Shown here piece after piece: positions 1 to 5,229 of a DNA stretch of 5,229 nt; the first letter of the stretch is position 1, and each line of letters begins with the position of its first letter. The DNA comes from Parachlamydiales bacterium (GTDB taxonomy: Bacteria > Chlamydiota > Chlamydiia > Chlamydiales > SM23-39): the NCBI GenBank assembly GCA_020058465.1, contig JAGVDZ010000197.1:1-5229 (forward strand), given 5' to 3'. The notes under the pieces are model-generated. The model did no database searches, had not been told where the DNA came from, and saw only the letters and a program-made list of their open reading frames with translations. Made by a program: the position numbers and the translations under genes.

Positions 1-622
1 AAATCTGTTGCAGGAGGATTGTTTTGCCCGTCTTAGGGGGGGCAACGATCAGCCCTCTTTGCCCTTTGCCGATAGGGGCAGCCAAGTCAAGCACCCGGGT
101 GGATAGACGATCTCTTGTCGTTTCCATGACCAGCCGCTCTTCAGGGTAGAGGGGGGTGAGGTTTTCAAAGAGAATCCGGTTTTTGGTCTCTTCAAAAGTT
201 TTGCCATTGATCCTCTCGACTTTGAGGAGAGCAAAATATTTCTCTTTTTCCTTAGGGGCGCGGAGAGAGCCGAAAAGGGTGTCTCCCGTTCGAAGATCGA
301 AGCGTCGAATTTGAGCCGGAGAAACATAGATATCCTCGGGCGAAGAGAGGTAGTGGTAGGTGGGGGAGCGTAAAAATCCAAAGCCATCTGGCAAGATCTC
401 CAATACCCCCTCGCCATAGAGCACTTCATTGGGTCTCTCAGAGATTGTCTTTACAATTTCGAAGACGACGCCCGACTTGGGCAAGGAAGCTGTGTGCTTC
501 AAGCCGATGCTTCGAGCATAGGCCTGGAGCTCTTCAATGTTCATCCTTTGGAGGTCGGCGATCTTGGTCACCTCGTGGTAGTTGTCGGAGGAAAGGGTGG
601 GGTGTTGGGGTTGCTCGTTCAT
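1..622 (-). CDS. rho: Transcription termination factor Rho, N-terminal part (3' end beyond left edge)
   Basis: Rho is a hexameric RNA-dependent ATPase and helicase that loads on unstructured nascent RNA and releases RNA polymerase. The 207 visible residues cover the N-terminal helical domain (about 20-65), the cold-shock-like RNA-binding domain with DGFGFLR at 79-85 and DIYVSPAQIRRF at 97-108, the conserved ENLTPL stretch near 152, and Walker A (VAPPKTGKT, 193-201, K200). Walker B and the Q and R loops lie outside the window. About 20 residues precede the point where E. coli Rho begins. The ATG at 622 is 3 bases downstream of the coaE stop. No Shine-Dalgarno sequence precedes it (AACCCATTAAACT), so translational coupling to coaE is inferred. 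No untranslated leader exists for the leader-based autoregulation known for E. coli rho. Identity is very secure because the motifs match E. coli Rho almost residue for residue. Confidence 0.96.
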   Translation of the reverse strand, partial: MNEQPQHPTLSSDNYHEVTKIADLQRMNIEELQAYARSIGLKHTASLPKSGVVFEIVKTISERPNEVLYGEGVLEILPDGFGFLRSPTYHYLSSPEDIYVSPAQIRRFDLRTGDTLFGSLRAPKEKEKYFALLKVERINGKTFEETKNRILFENLTPLYPEERLVMETTRDRLSTRVLDLAAPIGKGQRGLIVAPPKTGKTILLQQI

Positions 623-625
623 AGT

Positions 626-1228
626 TTAATGGGTTGTAAGTTGATGGTAGAGATTGTGTACTGTCCTTCGTAAGCTTGCTAAATCAGATTGATTCTGGAG
701 GATCAAATCAGCCTGCCCCTTTTTAAAGGCAGTAGGGTAGAAGCGCTGATTCCTTTGTTCATATTGCTCAGAAGATCCGCCACGAGAGGAAAAGCGCCGC
801 ATACAGAGATCTTGGCTTGCTTCAACCCAGATAATTTGATCGTAAAAACCTTGTTTGTTCAGCTCGAAAAGAAGAGGGAACTCGACGACAAAGAGCAGAT
901 ACTTTTGGCTCTTTAGAACTCCAGCGTAAATCTCTTCGAGAAGGTGGAACGCCTTGGGATGAACCAACTGTTCCAGCTGCTCGAGAAGAGAAGGGGCGCC
1001 GAAGACTTTATCAGCAATCTTCCTCCGATCGGCTTTCTGATTAGAAATAACAGACTCTCCCAACAGGGAGGTGAGCTGTCTTTGGAGAGGGAGATCCGTA
1101 TCAAGAATCTGATGGACAAGATCATCCATCTTGACGACAAACGCACCACATTCCCCGAGAAGATCACACACAAGGCTCTTCCCGCTAGCGACACTCCCCG
1201 TGACAGCAACTTTCTTCAAGGCTAACAT
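626..1228 (-). CDS. coaE: Dephospho-CoA kinase (CoaE)
   Basis: CoaE phosphorylates the 3'-hydroxyl of dephospho-CoA with ATP, the last step of coenzyme A synthesis in the cytoplasm. With the start used here the protein has 200 residues, the usual family length. The P-loop is GSVASGKS at 11-18. D35 aligns without gaps to E. coli D33, the proposed catalytic base. VHP (89-91), VEFPLLFE (115-122) and ADLILQN (173-179, matching the family's ADDVIDN-like motif) follow in the expected order. K33 replaces the first Asp of the usual DAD motif. The ATG at 1228 overlaps the polA stop by 7 bases. An in-frame TTG at 1237 would add three residues and has a GGA about 6 bases upstream, so it cannot be excluded. 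The polA overlap and the 3-base gap to rho indicate a coupled operon. VEFPLL in place of the commoner DVPLL resembles what I recall of chlamydial CoaE. Confidence 0.93.
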   Translation of the reverse strand: MLALKKVAVTGSVASGKSLVCDLLGECGAFVVKMDDLVHQILDTDLPLQRQLTSLLGESVISNQKADRRKIADKVFGAPSLLEQLEQLVHPKAFHLLEEIYAGVLKSQKYLLFVVEFPLLFELNKQGFYDQIIWVEASQDLCMRRFSSRGGSSEQYEQRNQRFYPTAFKKGQADLILQNQSDLASLRRTVHNLYHQLTTH

Positions 1229-3888
1229 TCCGCCCAATTTTTTCCAACGGCAATATTCACGACTAAAGGAACATCGAGCTCGATGGCATGTTCCATATGG
1301 TATTGCACTTTTTGAGCGAGATCTAAAGCCTGGTCGTGTCGCACTTCAAAAAGTAATTCGTCATGAATTTGCAATAGCAAGTGAGCTGCAAGAGGATTCA
1401 GTTGCAGTTCCTGATCGATCAAGATCATCGCTTGTTTGATTAAATCAGCGACTGTCCCTTGAAGAGGAGTGTTGATAGCAAGCCGCTCTGCAGCGGCCCT
1501 AAGGGCATGGTTTGGACTGTGGATGTCGGCCAAAGGACGCCTTCGATGGAATAGAGTGACCACCTCCCCTTTGGAGCGAGCTTCTTCTTTACACGATTCC
1601 AAATAGGCGTGCACCCCAGGATAGGTTTCAAAATAATGTTTAATAAATTGTGATGCCTCTTTAGTGGACATATGGAGCTGTTTAGCAAGGCTGACCGCCC
1701 CTTGGCCGTAGAGGATGCCGAAGTTGACGGTTTTGGCCTTAGATCTCTGTGTTTGAGTTACTTGGTGAGTTTGAATTTGAAAGAGTCTTGCAGCTGTGTG
1801 GAGGTGGATATCGCCCCCTTCTAGAAAAGCCTGACAGAGGGTTGGGTCTTTGGCAAAGTGGGCTAGAAGGCGAAGTTCAATCTGAGAATAATCGGCGGAG
1901 AGGAACACGAAAGCAGGATCTTGGGGTCGGAAGGCTGAGCGGATTGCGTTGCCCTCTTTGGTCCTTACAGGGATATTTTGCAAGTTTGGATGTTGGCAAG
2001 ACAGGCGTCCTGTCGAGGTCACCGACTGATTGAAGGTACAGTGGACTTTTTGGGTCGATAGACTGACAGTGTCGACAAGAGCTTCGAGGTAGGTGGTTCT
2101 CAGCTTTTCTAAGGTGCGGTATTGGAGGAGTAGATCGATGATGGGGTGAGCGTCTCGGATCGATTCTAAGACATCAGCCCCGGTGGCAAAGGCTGTTTTT
2201 GATTTAGGTTTTGGGATCTTGAGAACCTCAAAAAGGAGGTGGTGGAGCTGTTTGGGGGAGTTGAGATTGATCGGCTCTGGAGCGTATTGCAAGAGAGCTT
2301 GTGTCAGGGAAGAGAGGGTGGTTTCAAGATTTTTTTTATGATGTGCTAGCACTTCTATGTCCAGGTAGATGCCCTGTTCTTCCATCTTCCAGAGGATGGG
2401 TATGAGAGGCATTTCGATATCGTAAAACAGTTGTAAGAGATCGCTTGTCTGTAACAGAGGTTCGAACAGATTTTTTAGCTGTAGAGTGCAATCGACATCT
2501 TCGCAGGCATACTTAGAGACCTGTTCGATCGGGACATCAGCCATGGATCTTGTTTTTTTGCCTTGTCCAATCAAGGTTTCGATGGGAATTTTAGCGATCT
2601 TGAGGTGCTCTAAAGAGAGGATGTCAAGGTCGTGATGTCTCCTTTCTGGATAGAGAAGATGGGAGGCTAAGAGGGTGTCGAAATAGACGTTTGATAAAGT
2701 AAGTCCTTCTCGTTGCAGCAGATGAAGATCAAATTTGATATGATGTCCGACAAAACGGCCCTTTGTCGTTTGAAAAAAGGTGTTGAGTGCCGTTCGACAA
2801 TCGGTCAGATCCAAAGGGCCATTGAAGGGGATATAGAAGGCCTCTTTAGGTTGTCGGCTGAGAGCTATACCGACGATGTGGGCATCCATGAATTGTAGAC
2901 TTGTGCTTTCAATGTCGATGGCGATTTCCTCGGCCTCTTTGAAGAGAGTCAACACTCGATGGAGGTCAGTTGGAGAGGTGACGGTGTGGTAACGAAGGGT
3001 GGTATCAGAGCTCCGTTGCCATTGGGAAAGGAGCTCTTTTTGAAGAGTTTGGAAGTGCATGTCTTCGTAAAATTGTCCTAGAGTGGCTACATCTGGATCT
3101 TGGAGTTGGTAAAAAGAAGGTTCTTGGGGGATGGGGATCTGGGTATTTAAGGTGGCCAATGATCGGCTGAGGAGTGCGAGATCTCGATGTTCCTTCAACG
3201 TCTGTTGTTTTTTGGCTCCTTTGACTTTGTCTGGATGGTTGAGCAGGTTGTCGAGGGAGTGAAACTCTTGCAGGAGCAAAGCTGCTGTTTTAGACCCGAA
3301 ACCTGGAAGACCTGGGATGTTGTCCGAGCTATCGCCCATCATGGCCAAAAGATCGAGCATTTGAGCAGGAGTCACACCAAATAGTTCTTGAACCTTGTCT
3401 TTGTCAATCAGCTGATGGTCTTTGGCAGGATTGAGGATGAATGTCGTGTCATCCACGAGTTGCATCAGATCTTTGTCGCTGGTGCAAAGATACGATGTGA
3501 TGTTGTGTTGCTTGGCCCATTTGGCAATGCTGGCGATCGTGTCATCGGCTTCAATACCATCGATTTGTAGGATGGGGATTCCTTGGGCCTTGCAATAGGT
3601 TAACGTAAGATCAAACTGGGGGACGAGGTCATCAGGAGCTTGTTTGCGATGAGCTTTATATTCTTGGTAGATGGCTTGGCGGGAGCGTTTATTGTTGGGG
3701 CCATCAAAGACGGCGACTAAGTAGGAGGGCTTTTGTTCTTTGATGAGTTTTTGAATGGAGCGGATAAAGCCATAAAGCGCCTGGGTAGGGACCCCTTTTG
3801 GGTTGCTCATAGGAGCGATAGCGAAGTAGGCTCTAAAAAGGTAATTGACGGCATCGACAACGTAGAGCTTATTAACCCGAGTGGTCAT
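1222..3888 (-). CDS. polA: DNA polymerase I (5'-nuclease, proofreading exonuclease and polymerase domains)
   Basis: This family A polymerase fills repair gaps and removes Okazaki RNA primers. With the start used here it has 888 residues, near the E. coli length of 928. The 5'-nuclease domain (about 1-280) shows VFDGPNN (60-66), EADD (113-116), TSDKD (136-140), GDSSDNIPG (185-193) and a helix-hairpin-helix PGFGSKTA. The 3'-5' exonuclease domain (about 300-480) keeps D325/E327, D387 and Y460/D464, so proofreading is predicted active, unlike family members that have lost it. Polymerase motif A has D666 (SADYSQIEL). Motif B has R715, K719, F723 and Y727 (NFGILYG). Motif C is HDE 842-844. The ATG at 3888 was chosen because TTRVNKLYVVDAVNYLFRAY then aligns with family N-termini. 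In-frame ATGs at 3966 and 3960 would add 26 or 24 residues without recognisable homology. No start has a good Shine-Dalgarno sequence. The 3' end overlaps coaE. Confidence 0.97.
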   Translation of the reverse strand: MTTRVNKLYVVDAVNYLFRAYFAIAPMSNPKGVPTQALYGFIRSIQKLIKEQKPSYLVAVFDGPNNKRSRQAIYQEYKAHRKQAPDDLVPQFDLTLTYCKAQGIPILQIDGIEADDTIASIAKWAKQHNITSYLCTSDKDLMQLVDDTTFILNPAKDHQLIDKDKVQELFGVTPAQMLDLLAMMGDSSDNIPGLPGFGSKTAALLLQEFHSLDNLLNHPDKVKGAKKQQTLKEHRDLALLSRSLATLNTQIPIPQEPSFYQLQDPDVATLGQFYEDMHFQTLQKELLSQWQRSSDTTLRYHTVTSPTDLHRVLTLFKEAEEIAIDIESTSLQFMDAHIVGIALSRQPKEAFYIPFNGPLDLTDCRTALNTFFQTTKGRFVGHHIKFDLHLLQREGLTLSNVYFDTLLASHLLYPERRHHDLDILSLEHLKIAKIPIETLIGQGKKTRSMADVPIEQVSKYACEDVDCTLQLKNLFEPLLQTSDLLQLFYDIEMPLIPILWKMEEQGIYLDIEVLAHHKKNLETTLSSLTQALLQYAPEPINLNSPKQLHHLLFEVLKIPKPKSKTAFATGADVLESIRDAHPIIDLLLQYRTLEKLRTTYLEALVDTVSLSTQKVHCTFNQSVTSTGRLSCQHPNLQNIPVRTKEGNAIRSAFRPQDPAFVFLSADYSQIELRLLAHFAKDPTLCQAFLEGGDIHLHTAARLFQIQTHQVTQTQRSKAKTVNFGILYGQGAVSLAKQLHMSTKEASQFIKHYFETYPGVHAYLESCKEEARSKGEVVTLFHRRRPLADIHSPNHALRAAAERLAINTPLQGTVADLIKQAMILIDQELQLNPLAAHLLLQIHDELLFEVRHDQALDLAQKVQYHMEHAIELDVPLVVNIAVGKNWAEC

Positions 3889-3957
3889 AAGATGGCCATC
3901 TGCTGGCTGTGGATTTGTCTCACTAACGCATTTTATCACCTTTTGACCGCTCGGGTT
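3874..3957. repeat. Imperfect inverted repeat spanning the sohB-polA junction
   Basis: AACCCGAGTGGTCATAA (3874-3890) matches the reverse complement of 3941-3957 at 15 of 17 positions, including 13 of the first 14. The arms enclose 50 bases. In the minus-strand transcript the 3' arm takes in the polA start codon at 3888 and the first codons after it. The internal mismatch is C against A in that transcript, but would be a U-G wobble in a plus-strand transcript. Confidence 0.7.
3890..3901. promoter_or_regulatory. Perfect 12-base palindrome just upstream of polA
   Basis: AGATGGCCATCT reads the same on both strands. It ends one base before the polA ATG at 3888, where a Shine-Dalgarno sequence would normally be. 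It could be a protein-binding dyad or a small RNA stem with a GGCC loop, or chance. The sequence is certain and the function is not known. Confidence 0.35.
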
Positions 3958-3974
3958 CATATCCATCGCAAACT

Positions 3975-3988
3975 TGAGAGATGTCTCA
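3975..3988 (-). other. Small stem-loop at the sohB stop codon
   Basis: On the minus strand TGAGA-CATC-TCTCA forms a perfect 5-base-pair stem with a 4-base loop, and its first three bases are the sohB TGA stop. No U-run follows, so it is not a Rho-independent terminator. It could slow ribosomes or nucleases at the junction, but it is short enough to be chance. Confidence 0.3.
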
Positions 3989-5020
3989 GAAAGGTTGGTA
4001 GAGGTAGGAGAATTTTTCTCGGATTGGGGGTTGGCCAAGATCGATTGTATGCTCGATCCTTCCCCTCAACAGTCCCCAAGAAGATTTAAAGAGGGAAGCA
4101 AAGACACTATTTCTGTGAGCGAGCGCCACAACTTGGTAGATTGGTTTTCCTCCAATGGAGATTTCGACCAGTTTTTGGAGGGCTTCACTGCGGGAGGAGG
4201 GAGCCACATCGACATAGCCGTAGCGCTGAGCCCGGACACAGTCGAAGACCTGGGCTCCGTATTCATTGACGAGCTGATTCCGATCAAGGCGGGGGCGATG
4301 TTGAGTGACTATATCGACAAATTCTTCATAGAAGTAGTTCATGATCACCTGCAAGGAGGCGTCTTCACCCTCTTTCCAGGGGCGGGTAGGGCTCATAGCA
4401 TCTTTATCGATGCCCTTCGTCAGAGTTTTAGAAAGGACACCCAATTTTGTCATCCCTTCGTAGATGTTGAAAAAAGGGCCCAAGATGACACCGACAGAAC
4501 CGATGATGCTGCTCGGGCCTGCGAAAATTTGGTCGGCGGCAGAGGCGATGTACATGCCCCCCGATGCGCAAAGACCATCGATGTAGGCAAAGATGGGAAC
4601 ATTGTACTTCTTCTTGTAATCGAGAAGCATGTGGTAGATGTTGCTGGAGTCGATGACGGTGCCGCCGGGTGTCTGCATATGGAGTAAAATCCCCTTGACC
4701 CGATCTTTCTCCAAAAGGCCAAGCCTCGAATGGAGGAGAATTTCTTGGATGCTTTCTGTGTTCACCCCATTTGGGTCACCGATCACGCCATGAATAGGAA
4801 TTTCAAGGATTACAGGGGCGCGAATCCCCTGGAAGGTCAATTCAAAGTTGGCATCAGGTAAGATTTCGATATCGGTTTTGATGGGTATATCAGGGGTCGA
4901 CCCAAAAAAAGAGAAGATGGAGACTGCTAAAAATAGGCCCAAGAAGAGGGCAAAGGTGCCCAACAATAGACGGACAAAAGTACGGAGGGAAGATTTAAAA
5001 ATGGATTCTTGGTCGGTCAT
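3986..5020 (-). CDS. sohB: S49-family membrane serine protease (SohB/SppA-like)
   Basis: S49 peptidases are membrane-anchored serine proteases with a Ser-Lys dyad that cut cleaved signal peptides and other membrane-associated polypeptides. The 344-residue product has one hydrophobic anchor at about 14-40, after a short N-terminus with several basic residues, and a single protease domain at about 69-273. E. coli SohB has 349 residues, and the SppA of E. coli has two tandem domains. TPGG is at 117-120. The predicted nucleophile S153 lies in ASGG. The predicted general base K206 lies in IDKDAMSP, which corresponds to the lysine motif of Bacillus SppA with nearly the same spacing (53 residues). 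GSVGV follows at 174-178. The catalytic domain is inferred to face away from the cytoplasm. The ATG at 5020 is preceded by AGGA with a 6-base gap; an in-frame TTG at 5071 would add 17 unconvincing residues. It is first in the minus-strand cluster. Naming it SohB rather than SppA rests on size and recalled chlamydial gene order. Confidence 0.9.
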   Translation of the reverse strand: MTDQESIFKSSLRTFVRLLLGTFALFLGLFLAVSIFSFFGSTPDIPIKTDIEILPDANFELTFQGIRAPVILEIPIHGVIGDPNGVNTESIQEILLHSRLGLLEKDRVKGILLHMQTPGGTVIDSSNIYHMLLDYKKKYNVPIFAYIDGLCASGGMYIASAADQIFAGPSSIIGSVGVILGPFFNIYEGMTKLGVLSKTLTKGIDKDAMSPTRPWKEGEDASLQVIMNYFYEEFVDIVTQHRPRLDRNQLVNEYGAQVFDCVRAQRYGYVDVAPSSRSEALQKLVEISIGGKPIYQVVALAHRNSVFASLFKSSWGLLRGRIEHTIDLGQPPIREKFSYLYQPF

Positions 5021-5026
5021 CCTGGT

Positions 5027-5030
5027 TCCT
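5027..5030 (-). promoter_or_regulatory. Ribosome binding site that decides the sohB start
   Basis: On the minus strand AGGA (within CTAGGAACCAGG) ends 6 bases before the ATG at 5020. No comparable site precedes the in-frame TTG at 5071, so this supports the shorter protein, which begins just before the membrane anchor. Confidence 0.6.
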
Positions 5031-5048
5031 AGGGAGTGAGTAGTAGAA

Positions 5049-5062
5049 TTGGGCTGCCCCAA
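5049..5062. other. Perfect 14-base hairpin or operator-like sequence upstream of sohB
   Basis: TTGGGCTGCCCCAA has 5-base arms, TTGGG and CCCAA, around CTGC. It lies 29-42 bases upstream of the sohB ATG. There is no adjacent T-run, so it is not an intrinsic terminator. It could be a small leader hairpin or a binding site. Confidence 0.3.
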
Positions 5063-5157
5063 GTCGAGCAACCTTTAAGGTGAGGCTAGCAAAGTAAGAT
5101 GTTTCTTGGCAATGACGAAGGGCTTATTTCCAGGGCACTGACCATTAAAAAATAAAT

Positions 5158-5186
5158 TTTAAACTACTGTTGCTAGAGGATATCCT
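5158..5186 (+). promoter_or_regulatory. Candidate promoter for the right-hand plus-strand gene
   Basis: TTTAAA (5158-5163) and TATCCT (5181-5186) are separated by 17 bases, and each matches the sigma-70-type consensus at 4 of 6 positions. Transcription would begin near 5193, giving a leader of about 24 bases that contains the ribosome binding site. The -35 sits in an AT-rich block, and the -10 is the right half of the palindrome at 5177-5186. The match is weak and the call depends on position. Confidence 0.3.
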
Positions 5187-5193
5187 GTTTAGC

Positions 5194-5217
5194 TAATAAC
5201 CCTCAGGAGGGATATAA
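5194..5217 (+). promoter_or_regulatory. Dyad containing the Shine-Dalgarno sequence of the right-hand gene
   Basis: CCCTC (5200-5204) and GAGGG (5207-5211) are perfect inverted arms around AG. The symmetry continues outward with 4 of 6 further pairs. As RNA it can form CCCT-CAGG-AGGG plus three A-U pairs beyond a mismatch, which would bury AGGAGG. It could act as a translational switch or a DNA operator. Confidence 0.35.
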
Positions 5218-5229
5218 TGGCTATCAAGG
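5217..5229 (+). CDS. Start of an unidentified divergent gene (first four codons, MAIK)
   Basis: An ATG at 5217 follows a perfect AGGAGG at 5205-5210 with a 6-base gap, the best ribosome binding site in the window. Only Met-Ala-Ile-Lys and one more base are visible, so the product cannot be identified. From memory, an ADP/ATP translocase gene lies beside sohB in Chlamydia trachomatis, but these four residues do not resemble the translocase N-termini I recall. The gene points away from sohB, so both start from the region 5021-5216. Confidence 0.65.

Larger units (their letters stand above)
5021..5216. other. Divergent intergenic region between sohB and the plus-strand gene
   Basis: These 196 bases separate two divergent start codons and should contain the promoters for both directions. 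They hold an AT-rich block (about 5145-5163) with TTAAAA and TTTTAA as inverted arms, a 14-base hairpin sequence (5049-5062), a 10-base palindrome AGGATATCCT (5177-5186) and a dyad around the plus-strand ribosome binding site. I see no RNA gene and no further supported ORF. For the minus strand, TAAAAT (5161 down to 5156) resembles a -10 box but lacks a -35 at the right distance, so no sohB promoter is assigned. Confidence 0.7.

Noticed and set aside
49..429. A 126-codon open frame on the minus strand overlapping rho
   Set aside because: It is a different frame of the same strand as rho, whose protein matches E. coli Rho throughout this stretch. It has no independent evidence.
3889..4038. Extension of polA upstream to a TTG at 4038
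   Set aside because: This would overlap the end of sohB by about 50 bases. The added residues are unlike any PolA N-terminus, and ATG starts downstream fit better.
3974..4687. A 237-codon open frame on the plus strand, antisense to sohB
   Set aside because: It lies opposite a clearly conserved protease domain, has no recognisable motifs, starts across the sohB stop and lacks a ribosome binding site. Its openness is a by-product of sohB codon usage. It would need conservation of the frame beyond what sohB imposes, or peptides, to be revived.
5021..5071. Extension of sohB to a TTG at 5071
   Set aside because: The ATG at 5020 has a ribosome binding site and gives a normal short N-terminus before the membrane anchor. 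The DLGQP in the extension and again near the sohB C-terminus is only a short similarity and is treated as coincidence.
5066..5071. TTGCTC on the minus strand as a -35 for sohB
   Set aside because: At 17 bases the -10 would be TTCTAC, matching consensus at only two positions, which is too weak to report.
5170..5199. TTGCTA and TAATAA, 18 bases apart, as a plus-strand promoter
   Set aside because: Transcription would start around 5206, inside the Shine-Dalgarno sequence, leaving no usable binding site. The pair at 5158-5186 fits the leader better.
5213..5218. A perfect TATAAT next to the plus-strand start codon
   Set aside because: It overlaps the ATG at 5217 and lies downstream of a strong Shine-Dalgarno sequence, so it cannot be the promoter of that start. 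It has no suitable -35.
1..5229. CRISPR arrays, insertion sequences, tRNA genes, toxin-antitoxin or other defence genes
   Set aside because: No repeat-spacer pattern, transposase, terminal inverted repeats, tRNA cloverleaf or defence-type gene is visible. The coding capacity is taken up by four housekeeping genes.

Overview
The window holds a compact block of core genes, almost all on the minus strand. It reads right to left as sohB (S49-family membrane protease) -> polA (DNA polymerase I) -> coaE (dephospho-CoA kinase) -> rho (transcription terminator, cut by the left edge). At the far right, the first four codons of an unidentified gene run the other way on the plus strand. The same order, rho-coaE-polA-sohB, is the one I recall from Chlamydia trachomatis. 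With the protein sequences, this points to a member of the Chlamydiota, probably an environmental chlamydia rather than Chlamydia itself. The assignment rests on remembered gene order and motif style, not on a search.

Layout. Positions 1-622 encode the first 207 residues of Rho, ending just after the Walker A motif. Three bases separate rho from coaE (626-1228), and the coaE start overlaps the polA stop by 7 bases. polA (1222-3888) is full length, with 5'-nuclease, proofreading exonuclease and polymerase domains that all keep their catalytic residues. A 97-base junction rich in inverted repeats lies between polA and sohB (3986-5020). A 196-base intergenic region (5021-5216) separates sohB from the divergent plus-strand gene and must hold its promoter and probably the operon's. 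No stretch over 300 bases lacks a gene. I see no RNA gene, mobile element, CRISPR array or attachment site.

The genes probably form one transcript, because the spacings are short or overlapping. Their products act in separate processes: envelope proteolysis, DNA repair and Okazaki-fragment processing, the last step of CoA synthesis, and transcription termination. The cluster looks like conserved co-transcription rather than one pathway. rho has no Shine-Dalgarno sequence and no leader, so its translation probably depends on coaE.

I found no convincing new system; this is ordinary housekeeping DNA. The parts most worth a second look are non-coding. One is the sohB-polA junction, where a long imperfect inverted repeat reaches into the polA start codon and a perfect 12-base palindrome sits where its ribosome binding site should be. 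The other is the divergent intergenic region, with several dyads, one of which contains the Shine-Dalgarno sequence of the right-hand gene.
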